A stretch of DNA of 64,000 nt, from the NCBI RefSeq assembly GCF_027922145.1, contig NZ_BSFC01000011.1, positions 434,001-498,000 of the forward strand. Reading direction: 5' to 3'. Shown one piece after another: positions 23,846-32,900 of this stretch. A program made the position numbers and the translations under genes. This DNA is from Novosphingobium resinovorum. Its GTDB lineage: Bacteria > Pseudomonadota > Alphaproteobacteria > Sphingomonadales > Sphingomonadaceae. Under the pieces are notes generated by a model. That model was not told the origin of the DNA. It was given only the letters and a program-made list of their open reading frames with translations, and did no database searches. Positions within the stretch are counted from its first letter, which is position 1. Each line of letters opens with the position of its first letter.

Positions 23846-25054
23846 CTAGCGGGCAAAACCGGCAAGGTAGTCCTCGATCCGCTCCGGGTCGAACACGCGG
23901 CCGTCGAAGAACCGGTCAGGCCCCAGCAGCAGGTCGCCCTTGCGCGAACCCACGCCCAGCGGCGCACCCACCGCCCCTTCCAGCTTCATGCTCGCCCCTG
24001 GCATCGGCAGGTCGCTGCCCGCAAGCGCGCGGCGGTAGACGTCAGGCCGGAACACCGCCGCCGCTCGCGCCTCTGTTTCGGCGGAAGGCTCCACCATGTT
24101 CCAGCGCACCAGCTGCGAATAGATCCACAGCGCCTGGCTGCGCCACGGAAACGGCGTCGCCTCGCGGGAGAACAGCACGAAGTCGGGGCAGGACACCGCC
24201 GCATCGCCCGCCCTGGGGACGATCGTGCCGCTCAGCGTGCGCAGGATCAGGTCGGAAGGCTGCCCGACATAGCGCGGGTCGGCGAGAATATCGGCCAGTA
24301 TCTCGCGGTTGTCCGGCTCGTCGCACCAGACGGCGGCGCGGGCGAGCGCGCGCAGCAGGCGGTCGGTGGTCTCGGGGTTCTCCTCAAGCCATGGCTCGCG
24401 GAAGGCCAGCACTTTCTCCACCCCGCGCTGCCAGATGCGCTGGCCGATCGCCACCGCCTCCGCGCGTCCGGACTCGATCGCGGCGCTGCCCCAGGGCTCG
24501 CCCGCGATGAAACCGTCGATCTCGCCGGCATGGATCGCCTCGACCGTCAGCGAGGGCGGCAGCACGCGCAGCACCACGTCGCGGTCGGGATCGATGCCCG
24601 CGCTGGCCAGCCAGTACCGCAGCATCAGCGCATGGCTGGAAAAGCGGTGGACGACGCCGATGATCGGCTTGCGGCGCCACAGCCCGATGGCGGCGGCAAA
24701 GTCATGCGCGGTGCCCAGCGGGTCGGCCAGCCGCGCGGCGGGATCGGGTGCGAGGGCGGCGGCGAAGTCCTTCGCCATGACCAGCATGTTGCCGTTGACG
24801 CCCAGCTTGAACGGCGCCGCCAGTGCGGCGGGCTGCTGGCTCAGGCCCAGCGTCACCGCGACCGCCAGCGGCGCCAGCATGTGCGCGGCCTGCACTTGTC
24901 CGTAGACCAGCCGGTCGCGCAAGGTCGCCCAGCTCGTCGTGCGCACGAGGTCGAGGGCGAGGCCCTCCTCCTCGGCAAAGCCGCGTTCGCGGGCGGCGGC
25001 GAGCACCGCGACGTCGTTGAGCGGCAGGAAGGCGATGCGAAGATTGGTCGTCAT
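23846..25054 (-). CDS. nasS: Nitrate-sensing regulatory protein NasS
   Basis: 402 residues of the NrtA/CmpA/SsuA periplasmic-binding-like fold, but with no signal peptide (it begins MTTNLRIAFLPLNDVAVLAA), so cytoplasmic. This is the hallmark separating NasS sensors from transport binding proteins. Its ATG overlaps the nasT stop by one base (TAATG). In known NasS-NasT systems NasS holds the ANTAR protein inactive until nitrate or nitrite binds. The neighbouring hairpin-terminator leaders of narK and nirB are the expected outputs. Conserved ligand-region pieces include GEPWGSAAIE and VGVHRF-like VVHRFSSHALML. Confidence 0.93.
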   Translation of the reverse strand: MTTNLRIAFLPLNDVAVLAAARERGFAEEEGLALDLVRTTSWATLRDRLVYGQVQAAHMLAPLAVAVTLGLSQQPAALAAPFKLGVNGNMLVMAKDFAAALAPDPAARLADPLGTAHDFAAAIGLWRRKPIIGVVHRFSSHALMLRYWLASAGIDPDRDVVLRVLPPSLTVEAIHAGEIDGFIAGEPWGSAAIESGRAEAVAIGQRIWQRGVEKVLAFREPWLEENPETTDRLLRALARAAVWCDEPDNREILADILADPRYVGQPSDLILRTLSGTIVPRAGDAAVSCPDFVLFSREATPFPWRSQALWIYSQLVRWNMVEPSAETEARAAAVFRPDVYRRALAGSDLPMPGASMKLEGAVGAPLGVGSRKGDLLLGPDRFFDGRVFDPERIEDYLAGFAR

Positions 25055-25632
25055 TATACCCCTCCCAGCAGGTCGCTGGCGGTAATCAGCGCCTGCGCGA
25101 CCTCGGCGATCTTCTTGCCCTGGTTCATCGCGGTGGAGCGCAGGAGCGCATAGGCGTCCTGTTCGGACAAGGCGCGCTGGTTCATCAGGATCGACTTGGC
25201 GCGGTCGATCACCTTGCGGTCGGCAAGCGCGGTGCGCGCCTCCTCAAGCTCGGTCTGCATGCGCGAGAAGGCGTTGAAACGGCGCACCGCCAGTTCCAGC
25301 ACCGGCTTCACCCGCTCCTTGCGCAAGCCATCGACGACATAGGCGGAGACGCCCGCGTCGATGGCGGCGCCGATCATCGCCTCGTCCGACTGGTCGACGA
25401 ACATCGCGATCGGCCGCGCCAGCGCCCGGCTGACGGTGAGCATTTCCTCCAGCGTATCGCGGCTGGGGCTGCCGAGGTCCATGAGCACGACGTCGGGCGC
25501 CATGCGCTCCAGCCGCGCCACGAACGCGCCGCGCGGGGGGACGATGTGGATGTCGTCGTAGCCCGCGTCGCGCAGGCCCTCCTCGAGCACGGTCGCGCGA
25601 AGGCCGCTGTCATCGATGATGACGATTCTCAT
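25054..25632 (-). CDS. nasT: ANTAR-domain antiterminator NasT
   Basis: 192 residues: a receiver-like domain (1-120) with a D in VVLMDLGSPS, then the three-helix ANTAR RNA-binding domain (about 130-190, with ADRKVIDRAKSILMNQRALS and a final helix containing GKKIAEVAQAL). The GTDP pocket is partial, consistent with control by NasS binding rather than phosphorylation. It is the first gene of nasT-nasS. Predicted to bind the dual hexaloop hairpins upstream of narK and nirB and block the following terminators when nitrate is present. Confidence 0.95.
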   Translation of the reverse strand: MRIVIIDDSGLRATVLEEGLRDAGYDDIHIVPPRGAFVARLERMAPDVVLMDLGSPSRDTLEEMLTVSRALARPIAMFVDQSDEAMIGAAIDAGVSAYVVDGLRKERVKPVLELAVRRFNAFSRMQTELEEARTALADRKVIDRAKSILMNQRALSEQDAYALLRSTAMNQGKKIAEVAQALITASDLLGGV

Positions 25633-25698
25633 GTAACCCGCCCCGACGTCATTTCGCTGCCATCGCCCAGCAGGAGCGCCGCGTCAACGCGCGGTCGC

Positions 25699-27621
25699 TC
25701 AGCGCATGCACAGCCCCCGCGCGACGTCGGGGCGCAGTTGCCAGCGGCCCTGCTTGAGCAGCCAGCTGCGCGCGCCTTCCTTGCTGACGGCGTAACCCTC
25801 GATGTCCTCGCGGCGACCTCCCCCGCCTGTGACGGCGCCCGCCTGCTGCGGCTCGATCGCGCAGGACATGAGCCGCCCGGCGCTGTCGTAGACCAAGCTG
25901 GCCCCGGTGGCGCCCATGAAACCGCTGGCGTCCCGATCGGTGAAGCTGCGGCAGACGACTTCGAGTACGGTGCCGAACTCGGTCATGCCGCCGGGGCCGG
26001 GCCTTGCGAAGCTGCGCAAGCCGACGATGTCGGCGCGGGTCTCGCTGCCCGCGCCTTCGAGGCCCAGCAGCGCCTGCCACGCCGCCGCTTCCTCGCCGTT
26101 CATATGCGCGGCGACGCGCGCCGCCTGAATCGCGGCGATGTCGAGCGACAGCAGGTCGCCCGGATTGCCCTGGAACGCGGTCTGCGCGAAGCTCAGCATG
26201 GCGAGATCGAAGGCCGCCACATCCTCCGGCAAGGGCCAGGCCAGCTGCTCCTCGGCATAATGCAGCCCGTCGCTCGGGAAGATGCGGTGGTGCCGGAACG
26301 CTTCCATCCACGCAACGCGGATGTTCTCGTCGTCCACCGGCACGAGGCGCATGTCGGCCGAGATCACCGCGCGCAGGAAGGTGAAGAAGGTGATGCCGAA
26401 CGGCGGCGCATAGTCCAGCGCGCGGATCAGCATCGACTGGAACATCTGCGCCGTCTTGCCCAGCCGCGCGGCGATCTCCTGCGCCAGCGCGGGCGACAGG
26501 GCGCCGCGCGGGAGGATGCCGCTGCCGTTGGTGGCGATGGCGATCAGCCCCTCGATCCGCGCGCTCGCGACTTTCTGGAAGGCGCGGTAGACTGCCTGCA
26601 CCAGCACGTTGCCGAGCTGGTGCGGCTCGTCGCCGATCTCCGGGCTGTCGTAGAGCAGGTCGCCGATCAGCGGGCGCAGCGTCGCGCCGCCGCCCGCTGT
26701 CTCGGAGAACGTGCGCGCCAGCGATCCGAGCACGCCCAGCCGCTCTATGTCGCCGCGCGCCTCGGTGATCTGGGCGGCGACGAGTTCGCCGTAGGAGTAG
26801 CGCTGGAAGATCGCCGCGAGGTCGGCGAAAGCCTCGTGGAAGGCGAGCACGTCGCGGTGGGTGGCGGTCATGAACTCGGGCTTCACCGCGTCCAGCAGGG
26901 CGTGCGTCATCTCGTGGACGATAACGTCGTGCGACAGCGCGGTGAACACCCGGCTGCCGGGGGGATAGCCCACCGTGTCGCTGCGCGCCTTGTAGTAGCC
27001 GAAGACCACGCAGGCGCGCGCCGGGTCGAACCACGCCTGCGCCTCCTCGACCTCCCACGGCGCGAGGTGGAAGCGATCCGCGCGCGACCATTCGCCGGTC
27101 GCCGGATCGTGCATGAGGCCGAGCACGATCTCGCGCCCCAGCGCCTTGCGGAAGGTGCCGTAAAGCTGCGAGGCGGTGGCATAGACCATCTGCGCGATGA
27201 AACGCGGATCGCTCAGCGAAGGCGGATAGCCCGCATCGGCGATCGTGACGATGCTGTTGGGCTTCATCGCGTCGATGATCGTCCGCACCGAGCGCCACTG
27301 CGGCTTGTCCTCCGACCAGACCGGCAACGTGACGGCGAAGCGGCGGCCGCGCAGGTTCTTGCCGTCGCCTGAGAACTTCAGCGGCTCGTAAGGCTCGGAC
27401 ACGGTGACGACCCCACCGCGATCGGAGCGGGCGGTGGGGTCGATGGCGAATATCCGCATCCGGCGCACCATCGGCATGTCGGTCTCGGCGCCAATACCGG
27501 GGGCAGTATCGGCGGCCGGGCAGCGGTCCCTCGCCCGCTTGCGCTCGTCCGCCTCGTCCTCGGCGCTGCGCACTTCGCGCAGGACGCGGGGGGAGACGGT
27601 TATGACCACGCCGTCAGTCAT
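25699..27621 (-). CDS. Cytoplasmic gluzincin (thermolysin-like) metalloprotease
   Basis: 640 residues, no signal peptide. The zinc motif HEMTH (236-240) is followed 21 residues later by FHEAFAD (261-267), supplying the Glu ligand as in M4/gluzincin peptidases (usual pattern HExTH...NExxSD). Flanking helix VIVHEMTHALLDAV and the long following helical region fit the M4 layout, but there is no propeptide or secretion signal, so it should act in the cytoplasm. About 210 C-terminal residues after the peptidase are unassigned. ATG 27621 overlaps the stop of the hydrolase-caspase gene in ATGA, implying coupled translation and a shared task, perhaps proteolysis triggered by or feeding the caspase. 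Substrate unknown. Confidence 0.75.
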   Translation of the reverse strand: MTDGVVITVSPRVLREVRSAEDEADERKRARDRCPAADTAPGIGAETDMPMVRRMRIFAIDPTARSDRGGVVTVSEPYEPLKFSGDGKNLRGRRFAVTLPVWSEDKPQWRSVRTIIDAMKPNSIVTIADAGYPPSLSDPRFIAQMVYATASQLYGTFRKALGREIVLGLMHDPATGEWSRADRFHLAPWEVEEAQAWFDPARACVVFGYYKARSDTVGYPPGSRVFTALSHDVIVHEMTHALLDAVKPEFMTATHRDVLAFHEAFADLAAIFQRYSYGELVAAQITEARGDIERLGVLGSLARTFSETAGGGATLRPLIGDLLYDSPEIGDEPHQLGNVLVQAVYRAFQKVASARIEGLIAIATNGSGILPRGALSPALAQEIAARLGKTAQMFQSMLIRALDYAPPFGITFFTFLRAVISADMRLVPVDDENIRVAWMEAFRHHRIFPSDGLHYAEEQLAWPLPEDVAAFDLAMLSFAQTAFQGNPGDLLSLDIAAIQAARVAAHMNGEEAAAWQALLGLEGAGSETRADIVGLRSFARPGPGGMTEFGTVLEVVCRSFTDRDASGFMGATGASLVYDSAGRLMSCAIEPQQAGAVTGGGGRREDIEGYAVSKEGARSWLLKQGRWQLRPDVARGLCMR

Positions 27622-29969
27622 GCGGGCAGACCGAACAGCGCCTGCGCGCTGTAGAGCGCCGAGCCTTCGAGCAGCGGCTTCTGGTCCTCGCCCGCCATCT
27701 CGCGGGCAATGGCGGCGAAGACGTCCTGCGCGGTCATCCCGGCGCCCTGCCCGCGCAGGATCTTCGTCGCCGCGCGGGTGAATACGCCCGAGCCCGCCTC
27801 CTCCATCGCCGACTGCTCGGGCAGGCAGGCGCAGAAGGTGACATAGGACAAGTCCGCGCCGTAGATCTCGGAAGGGCTGGCCGCCGCTGCCCGGCTTCCG
27901 CGCGCGGCTTTGCGCGCCTCGTAAGCCTTGAGCGCGATCGCATCGGGCAGGCTGACGCTGCGTGGGCGACGGTCAGTGCGCCCGCCGAGCATCATCCGGC
28001 TCGACCGGCCGGAATGGCAGAAGTCATGGAAGCGGATGACCTTCACGCCGTCCGCCACTCTCATCAGATCGGGCCATTCGTCGTCGATGATCAGCCCGCC
28101 GTCACGCCAGTCGAGCGCCACCAGCGCCTCGTCCTTGTCGTCGGCGAACTGCTTGTCCTGCAACTCGTCCCCGTCGACGTCGAGGACGCGGGTGCCGTGG
28201 GAGGAGATATGGATCATCACGCTGTCCCCGGCGCGCGCCTTGCCGAGAACCCCGCGCAATGCCTCGCGGATCTGTCCTGCCCCGGCATCGGAAAGCACGG
28301 TGGCGGCGTAGCCCTGCTGGCGGAACGTATCCGCCCAGGTGTTCGCATCGTTGACGCAGCCGTAGAGGCGCATGCCTTCAGGAAAAGCGTCGTTGCCGAT
28401 GCACAGCGCGATCTTCTGGCCACCGGGCTGCACCGGCGTCGCGGTCTGAGGCGGCGGCGCGGCGGGCACGAACTCGGCAGGCTGCTCGAACAGCCCCGCC
28501 GGCATGCCGTAGTAGTTCGCCGCCACGATCGCCCGGCCGACGCGCGGCTCGCCCGCCAGAAAGCGCGGCTTGACCACGCCCGCATCGCCCAGCCCCAGCA
28601 TCCGCCGCAGCACGTTCTCGAGGGTCGCCACGTCATTGTCGAACCCGCCGTGCGAGCGCGAGCCCGAGGCCATCGTCGGCTTCGCGGCAGGCGCGGTGGG
28701 AGACAGGATCACCGCGTCCCGGAACGCGCGCTTCACCTCCGGGTCGGTGCGGATGAAGTCCTCCATCCCCAGGATCGGCGTCCCCTTCTTCGGCTCGAAC
28801 GCGCGGCTGACGAGGTAGAGCAGCGACTTGCGGTAGATGTTGGCGCAGTTGTCCGCCCGCTCCGCCTCGCGCGTCATCGCGAAGAGGCTCGCCTCCTCGA
28901 TCTTCTTCTTGCCGATCAGGCTGCCGAGCGTCTGCGCGAACAGGTCGTTGGTGATCGCCGGGGCCAGCAGGTGCATCTGCTTCACGCGCAGCTTGTCGGC
29001 GCAGAGCACCGGCAGGAAGTACGCATGGAAGATCGAGCCCGCACTGTGCCCCAGCGCGAAGATCGCACTCGGCTCCTTCCACGCCGCCGCCAGCTTTTCT
29101 GCGAACAGGCGCGCGCCGCCGCCGGTGTCGCTCGACCGGCGGGCGCTGTCCTTCATCGCGTCCCATAGCAGGGCGCCGACCTTGCCGCCGATCAGCTCCA
29201 CCGCCGGGTCGGTGGTGTAATCGTAGATGTCGCGCGAGAGGGCGCGGCCCTTGCGCCGGTCACCCTCGACGATCTGCCAGAAGGTCTCCAGCCCGCCGGT
29301 CTCCCAGATGAAGAAGACAGGGTAGATGCCGTGCGCCATCCACCAGCGGTGATAGGCCCATGCCGCCGCGAGGCCGCTGCGCTCGTCGGTCAGCCCGCCG
29401 TGGGCGTAGAGCATCAGCCGGTAGCCCTGCTTGGCCTTGTCGACGATGGCGCTGACGAGCCGGTCGAGATCCGTCTCGTGCGTCGCCATGATCCCGTCGT
29501 CGGAAAGCACGCCCTTGCGCAAATTGACGACATGGAGCGCCAGTTCGCGCAGCTGCTCGGGCGCGCCGGTGAACGGGCCGGGATCGACGAAGACCGGCCA
29601 GGGCGACACCGCCACGGTGTCGCCACCGCGCGTCCTGGCCTCGGGCGCTTCCCCGGCCGAGGGCAGCCAGTCGGGTGCCACGACACTGGCCTTATCCCCG
29701 GCCGCATTCCAAGCCGCGAAGTAATCCCGCAAGGCCGCGATCCGCTCCAGCTGCTCCGCGCCCGGCTCAGCGCCCTCGCGCACCACCAGCAGTTCGACCG
29801 GCTGGCCGGGCTCCAGCCTGCGGTTGGCGCGGATCGATCCGTCGGGGAACAGCAGGTAGTGGAAGCGCTGGCTGAGCGCGGCCGAAGCCTTCAACTGCTC
29901 GGTCAGTTCCTTGACCGGGACATTGCCGACCCATTCGATCGCGAGCCAGTCCTTCTGCGCAGCGGCCAT
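27618..29969 (-). CDS. Fusion of serine alpha/beta-hydrolase and caspase-family (C14) peptidase
   Basis: 783 residues from ATG 29969, six bases after a perfect AGGAGG. The hydrolase half (about 140-460) has an oxyanion-type HGG in LYAHGGLT, nucleophile S310 in GHSAGS and a likely catalytic His in SHGGFDND (about 440). A Pro-rich linker (about 500-515) leads to the caspase fold (about 517-775), opening KIALCIGNDAF, with catalytic His in HISSHG (about 592) and Cys in FHDFCHSG (about 651). Both active sites look intact. There is no signal peptide or membrane helix. It sits between a polytopic membrane protein and a metalloprotease. Function unknown; a stress- or death-linked protease with esterase or lipase activity is a possibility. 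Confidence 0.85.
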   Translation of the reverse strand: MAAAQKDWLAIEWVGNVPVKELTEQLKASAALSQRFHYLLFPDGSIRANRRLEPGQPVELLVVREGAEPGAEQLERIAALRDYFAAWNAAGDKASVVAPDWLPSAGEAPEARTRGGDTVAVSPWPVFVDPGPFTGAPEQLRELALHVVNLRKGVLSDDGIMATHETDLDRLVSAIVDKAKQGYRLMLYAHGGLTDERSGLAAAWAYHRWWMAHGIYPVFFIWETGGLETFWQIVEGDRRKGRALSRDIYDYTTDPAVELIGGKVGALLWDAMKDSARRSSDTGGGARLFAEKLAAAWKEPSAIFALGHSAGSIFHAYFLPVLCADKLRVKQMHLLAPAITNDLFAQTLGSLIGKKKIEEASLFAMTREAERADNCANIYRKSLLYLVSRAFEPKKGTPILGMEDFIRTDPEVKRAFRDAVILSPTAPAAKPTMASGSRSHGGFDNDVATLENVLRRMLGLGDAGVVKPRFLAGEPRVGRAIVAANYYGMPAGLFEQPAEFVPAAPPPQTATPVQPGGQKIALCIGNDAFPEGMRLYGCVNDANTWADTFRQQGYAATVLSDAGAGQIREALRGVLGKARAGDSVMIHISSHGTRVLDVDGDELQDKQFADDKDEALVALDWRDGGLIIDDEWPDLMRVADGVKVIRFHDFCHSGRSSRMMLGGRTDRRPRSVSLPDAIALKAYEARKAARGSRAAAASPSEIYGADLSYVTFCACLPEQSAMEEAGSGVFTRAATKILRGQGAGMTAQDVFAAIAREMAGEDQKPLLEGSALYSAQALFGLPA

Positions 29970-29979
29970 GAGCATCCTC

Positions 29980-32900
29980 CTAGGCATTGGCCTGTAGCGG
30001 CCGGGTGAAACGGGACAGCAGCATCGGCATCGTCGCGACGACGCCGGGAAGCAGGGTCAGCAGCGAGCCGGAGCCCTCGTGATCGAGGAAGGTGATGAGC
30101 ACCGACCCCGCCGCGACCAGCAGCAGCAGCGGCACGCGCAGCACGTTCCACGCCCCGCCGCGCTGCGCGTCCTGCCGGAACTGGTGGAACCACTCGGGCT
30201 GCTCCAGCGTGCGGATCCAGTGCCCGAAGCTCTCGTTCATCAGCCGGAAGTTGGGATCGGTCTTGACCAGCCGCCGCGTCAGCAGGCTGTTGAGCACCGG
30301 GAAGTTGCTGGTGTTGATGAACTTGCCGTGCGCCAGATGGTGCAGCGTCAGATGCTCCTCCTTGCTGGAGCGCACCCATTCGCCCTGGTAGTAGTCGCCC
30401 AGGAAGTTCGCCATGTATTCGTGGATCTGCTCGCGGTAGACGTCGTTGAGATCGTTGAGCACGCCCAGTTCTCCCGGAGGCACAGGCGCGGTCATGTCGT
30501 CGATCGATATGCCGAACGAGCGAATCTGGTCCTGGATGCGGTCGGACGGCACCTGTATCATCTCGCTGGCGATCGCCTCCGCCACCGCCGGATTGCGCGC
30601 CGCCCAGCGCCGCACCGAGGCACGGTTGACCGGGTCGTCGATCAGTTCCAGCAGCCGCTCCAGATTGGCGCCGCCGCGCGGCGGGTCTGGCTCAGCGTCG
30701 AGCGGCGCGGGCTCGGCCAGCGTCTCGGTCCAGGTGTAGGTGATGAATTCGGAGAACAGCTCGGCCCAGCGGTAGGACTCGCTCTCGTTCATGATCCCGG
30801 CGCTGCCCGCCACCTCGGCCTCGCGCTTCTCGCGGTCGCGCGCCTGCCGCAGCCGGACCAGCGGCATTGTCTGAACGAAGAAATAGACGTTGACCTCGGG
30901 CCGGGCGGTCAACTGCTCCAGCAGTGCCAGCGTCTTCACGCGCAGATCGCGGTTGGCGACGATGCTTTCGAAGCCGGTGACGATCCACGACTTGGCGGTG
31001 AGCAGCGCCATGCTCTTCTCGCCCAGCTTGCCGCGTTCGAGCGCAAGGTCGAACATCTCCAGCCGGTCGCGCGTGTCGAGCGAGTTCTGCAGCTTGCGGA
31101 ATTCCCGCGTGGGATAGTTGATGAAGACGGCCTTGATCGGGCGGGTGGACTTGGTGCGGATCTGCTCGGGCGTGTGGCGCGGATGGAGCGCACGGAAGCC
31201 GAAATGCTGCAGGCCGAACAGGTTCTGCGCCGCCAGCACCAGCAGGCGCCAGGTCAGGAACGTCGCCACGCCCATGGCGCCGACCGCCAGCAGCCAGTCG
31301 CGCAGCACCACCAGCCCCGGGCTGCGCGGCATGGTGACGAGCGAGATGCCGGTGCGCGCCTGCGCCCAGCGCGCGTAGTCGGCCAGGACGCCGAGGCGAA
31401 GGTCGATCGGATGGTCGAAACGGACCGGATCGTCGGTCCACAGCTGCATGATCGCGGAGGCCATCTGCGAAGGCGCACCGGGCTCGGCGACGGCATGGTC
31501 GGCGACGAGCTTGCGGGCGGACAGATCGGCGGGCGCGGGCGTCTTCGCCTTGGGCGCGCCGTCGTAGAAGGGCCGCATCTGCGCGATGTCGTCGGCGATT
31601 TGCGTGCGCGATTGCTGCAGCACCCAGGCATCGGACAGCGAGCGGTCGGCGCGCAACTGCCCAGCCCCCGCGCAGCACGCAGCGAGTGCGGGGATGACCG
31701 CCAGCAAGTAGATCGTCACCAACTGATGGCGCAGCACGCGGTTGACGCGGCGCATGACGGAAGGCGGCACGAACCCGGCAGGCGCCGCGCGCATCCGCTC
31801 CATCCACGCCGGCAATCTGACGTCGATTTTGCGCAGCGAAAACCAGTCCAGCGCCGCGACTATCCACATCGCCACCAGCAGCACCGGATAGGCGAAGGCC
31901 CGCCAGTTCGCGCCAAGGCGGCAGGCCAGCACCACGCTCGCATAGATGCCGAGCGCGGCGTAGAACACAGTCGCGACCTTGCCCCAGCCGACCGGCAGAG
32001 TGCCCCAGCTATGGTCGGCATCCTTGCGCGCCAGCAGAATCAGCAGCAGGAACAGCCCCAGCGCCGCATGCAGGAACGCCGCGTCGCCCCGCGCCAGCAG
32101 CAGCCCGGCCGCCATCAGCACCACCACCGCCAGCTGCGCCGACATGCCGCGCAGATACCACTGGTCGGCCTCGGCGCTGTGGAACGGCTCGGGATCGGGC
32201 CAGAGCTTGCGCAGCAGCGAGCGCGGGTCGGTCGAGGCCATCACGCCCAGCCCCGCCGCCAGCACCAGCCCGACGCAGAGCATCGTCACCCCCGCGACGA
32301 AGGCCGGATCGAGCGCCGCCCTCTGCAGCTTCGAGCGGTCGTACCACGTCGCCACCAGCCAGTGCGCCGAGCAGGCGACGCCGATCGACATGCGCACCCG
32401 CTTGCCGCCGTAGCGCGCATCGAACGGAGCGCCTGCCGTGGGCTCCGCCGCGCGCCCATGCTGCGCAGCATCGGCAAGCCCGCAGCGCTCGTCGACCGAT
32501 CCCGCGATGCGCGACAGCGTATCGACGGCGTCGAGCTGGCTGCCGAACGTCTCGTTGTGCGCGCGCGCCGGATCGGAATGCTGCAGCACTTCGAGGCTGG
32601 CGGGATCGATCACCGCATAGCCGAAGCCCTCGGGCACCGGCACCGCGAGCGTCGCGGCGGGCGGCTTTCCCGACATCACGAGGTTCGCGGCTCCCGCGCG
32701 GGTCAGCAGCACCACCATGCGCGCGTCGCCGTTGGCCGCCGCAGGCACCTGGTCGATCGTGTAGACCTGCCCCTTCCCGCAGCCGAAGCCGCCGTCAGCG
32801 CGCGTCTCCCCTTGGCGTCCGGTGCAGGGGATCACCTCCCCGGCGCGCAGGCGGCCGAAGTAGCGGCGCTCGCGAATGTCGGCGAGCGGGCGGTCCTTCG

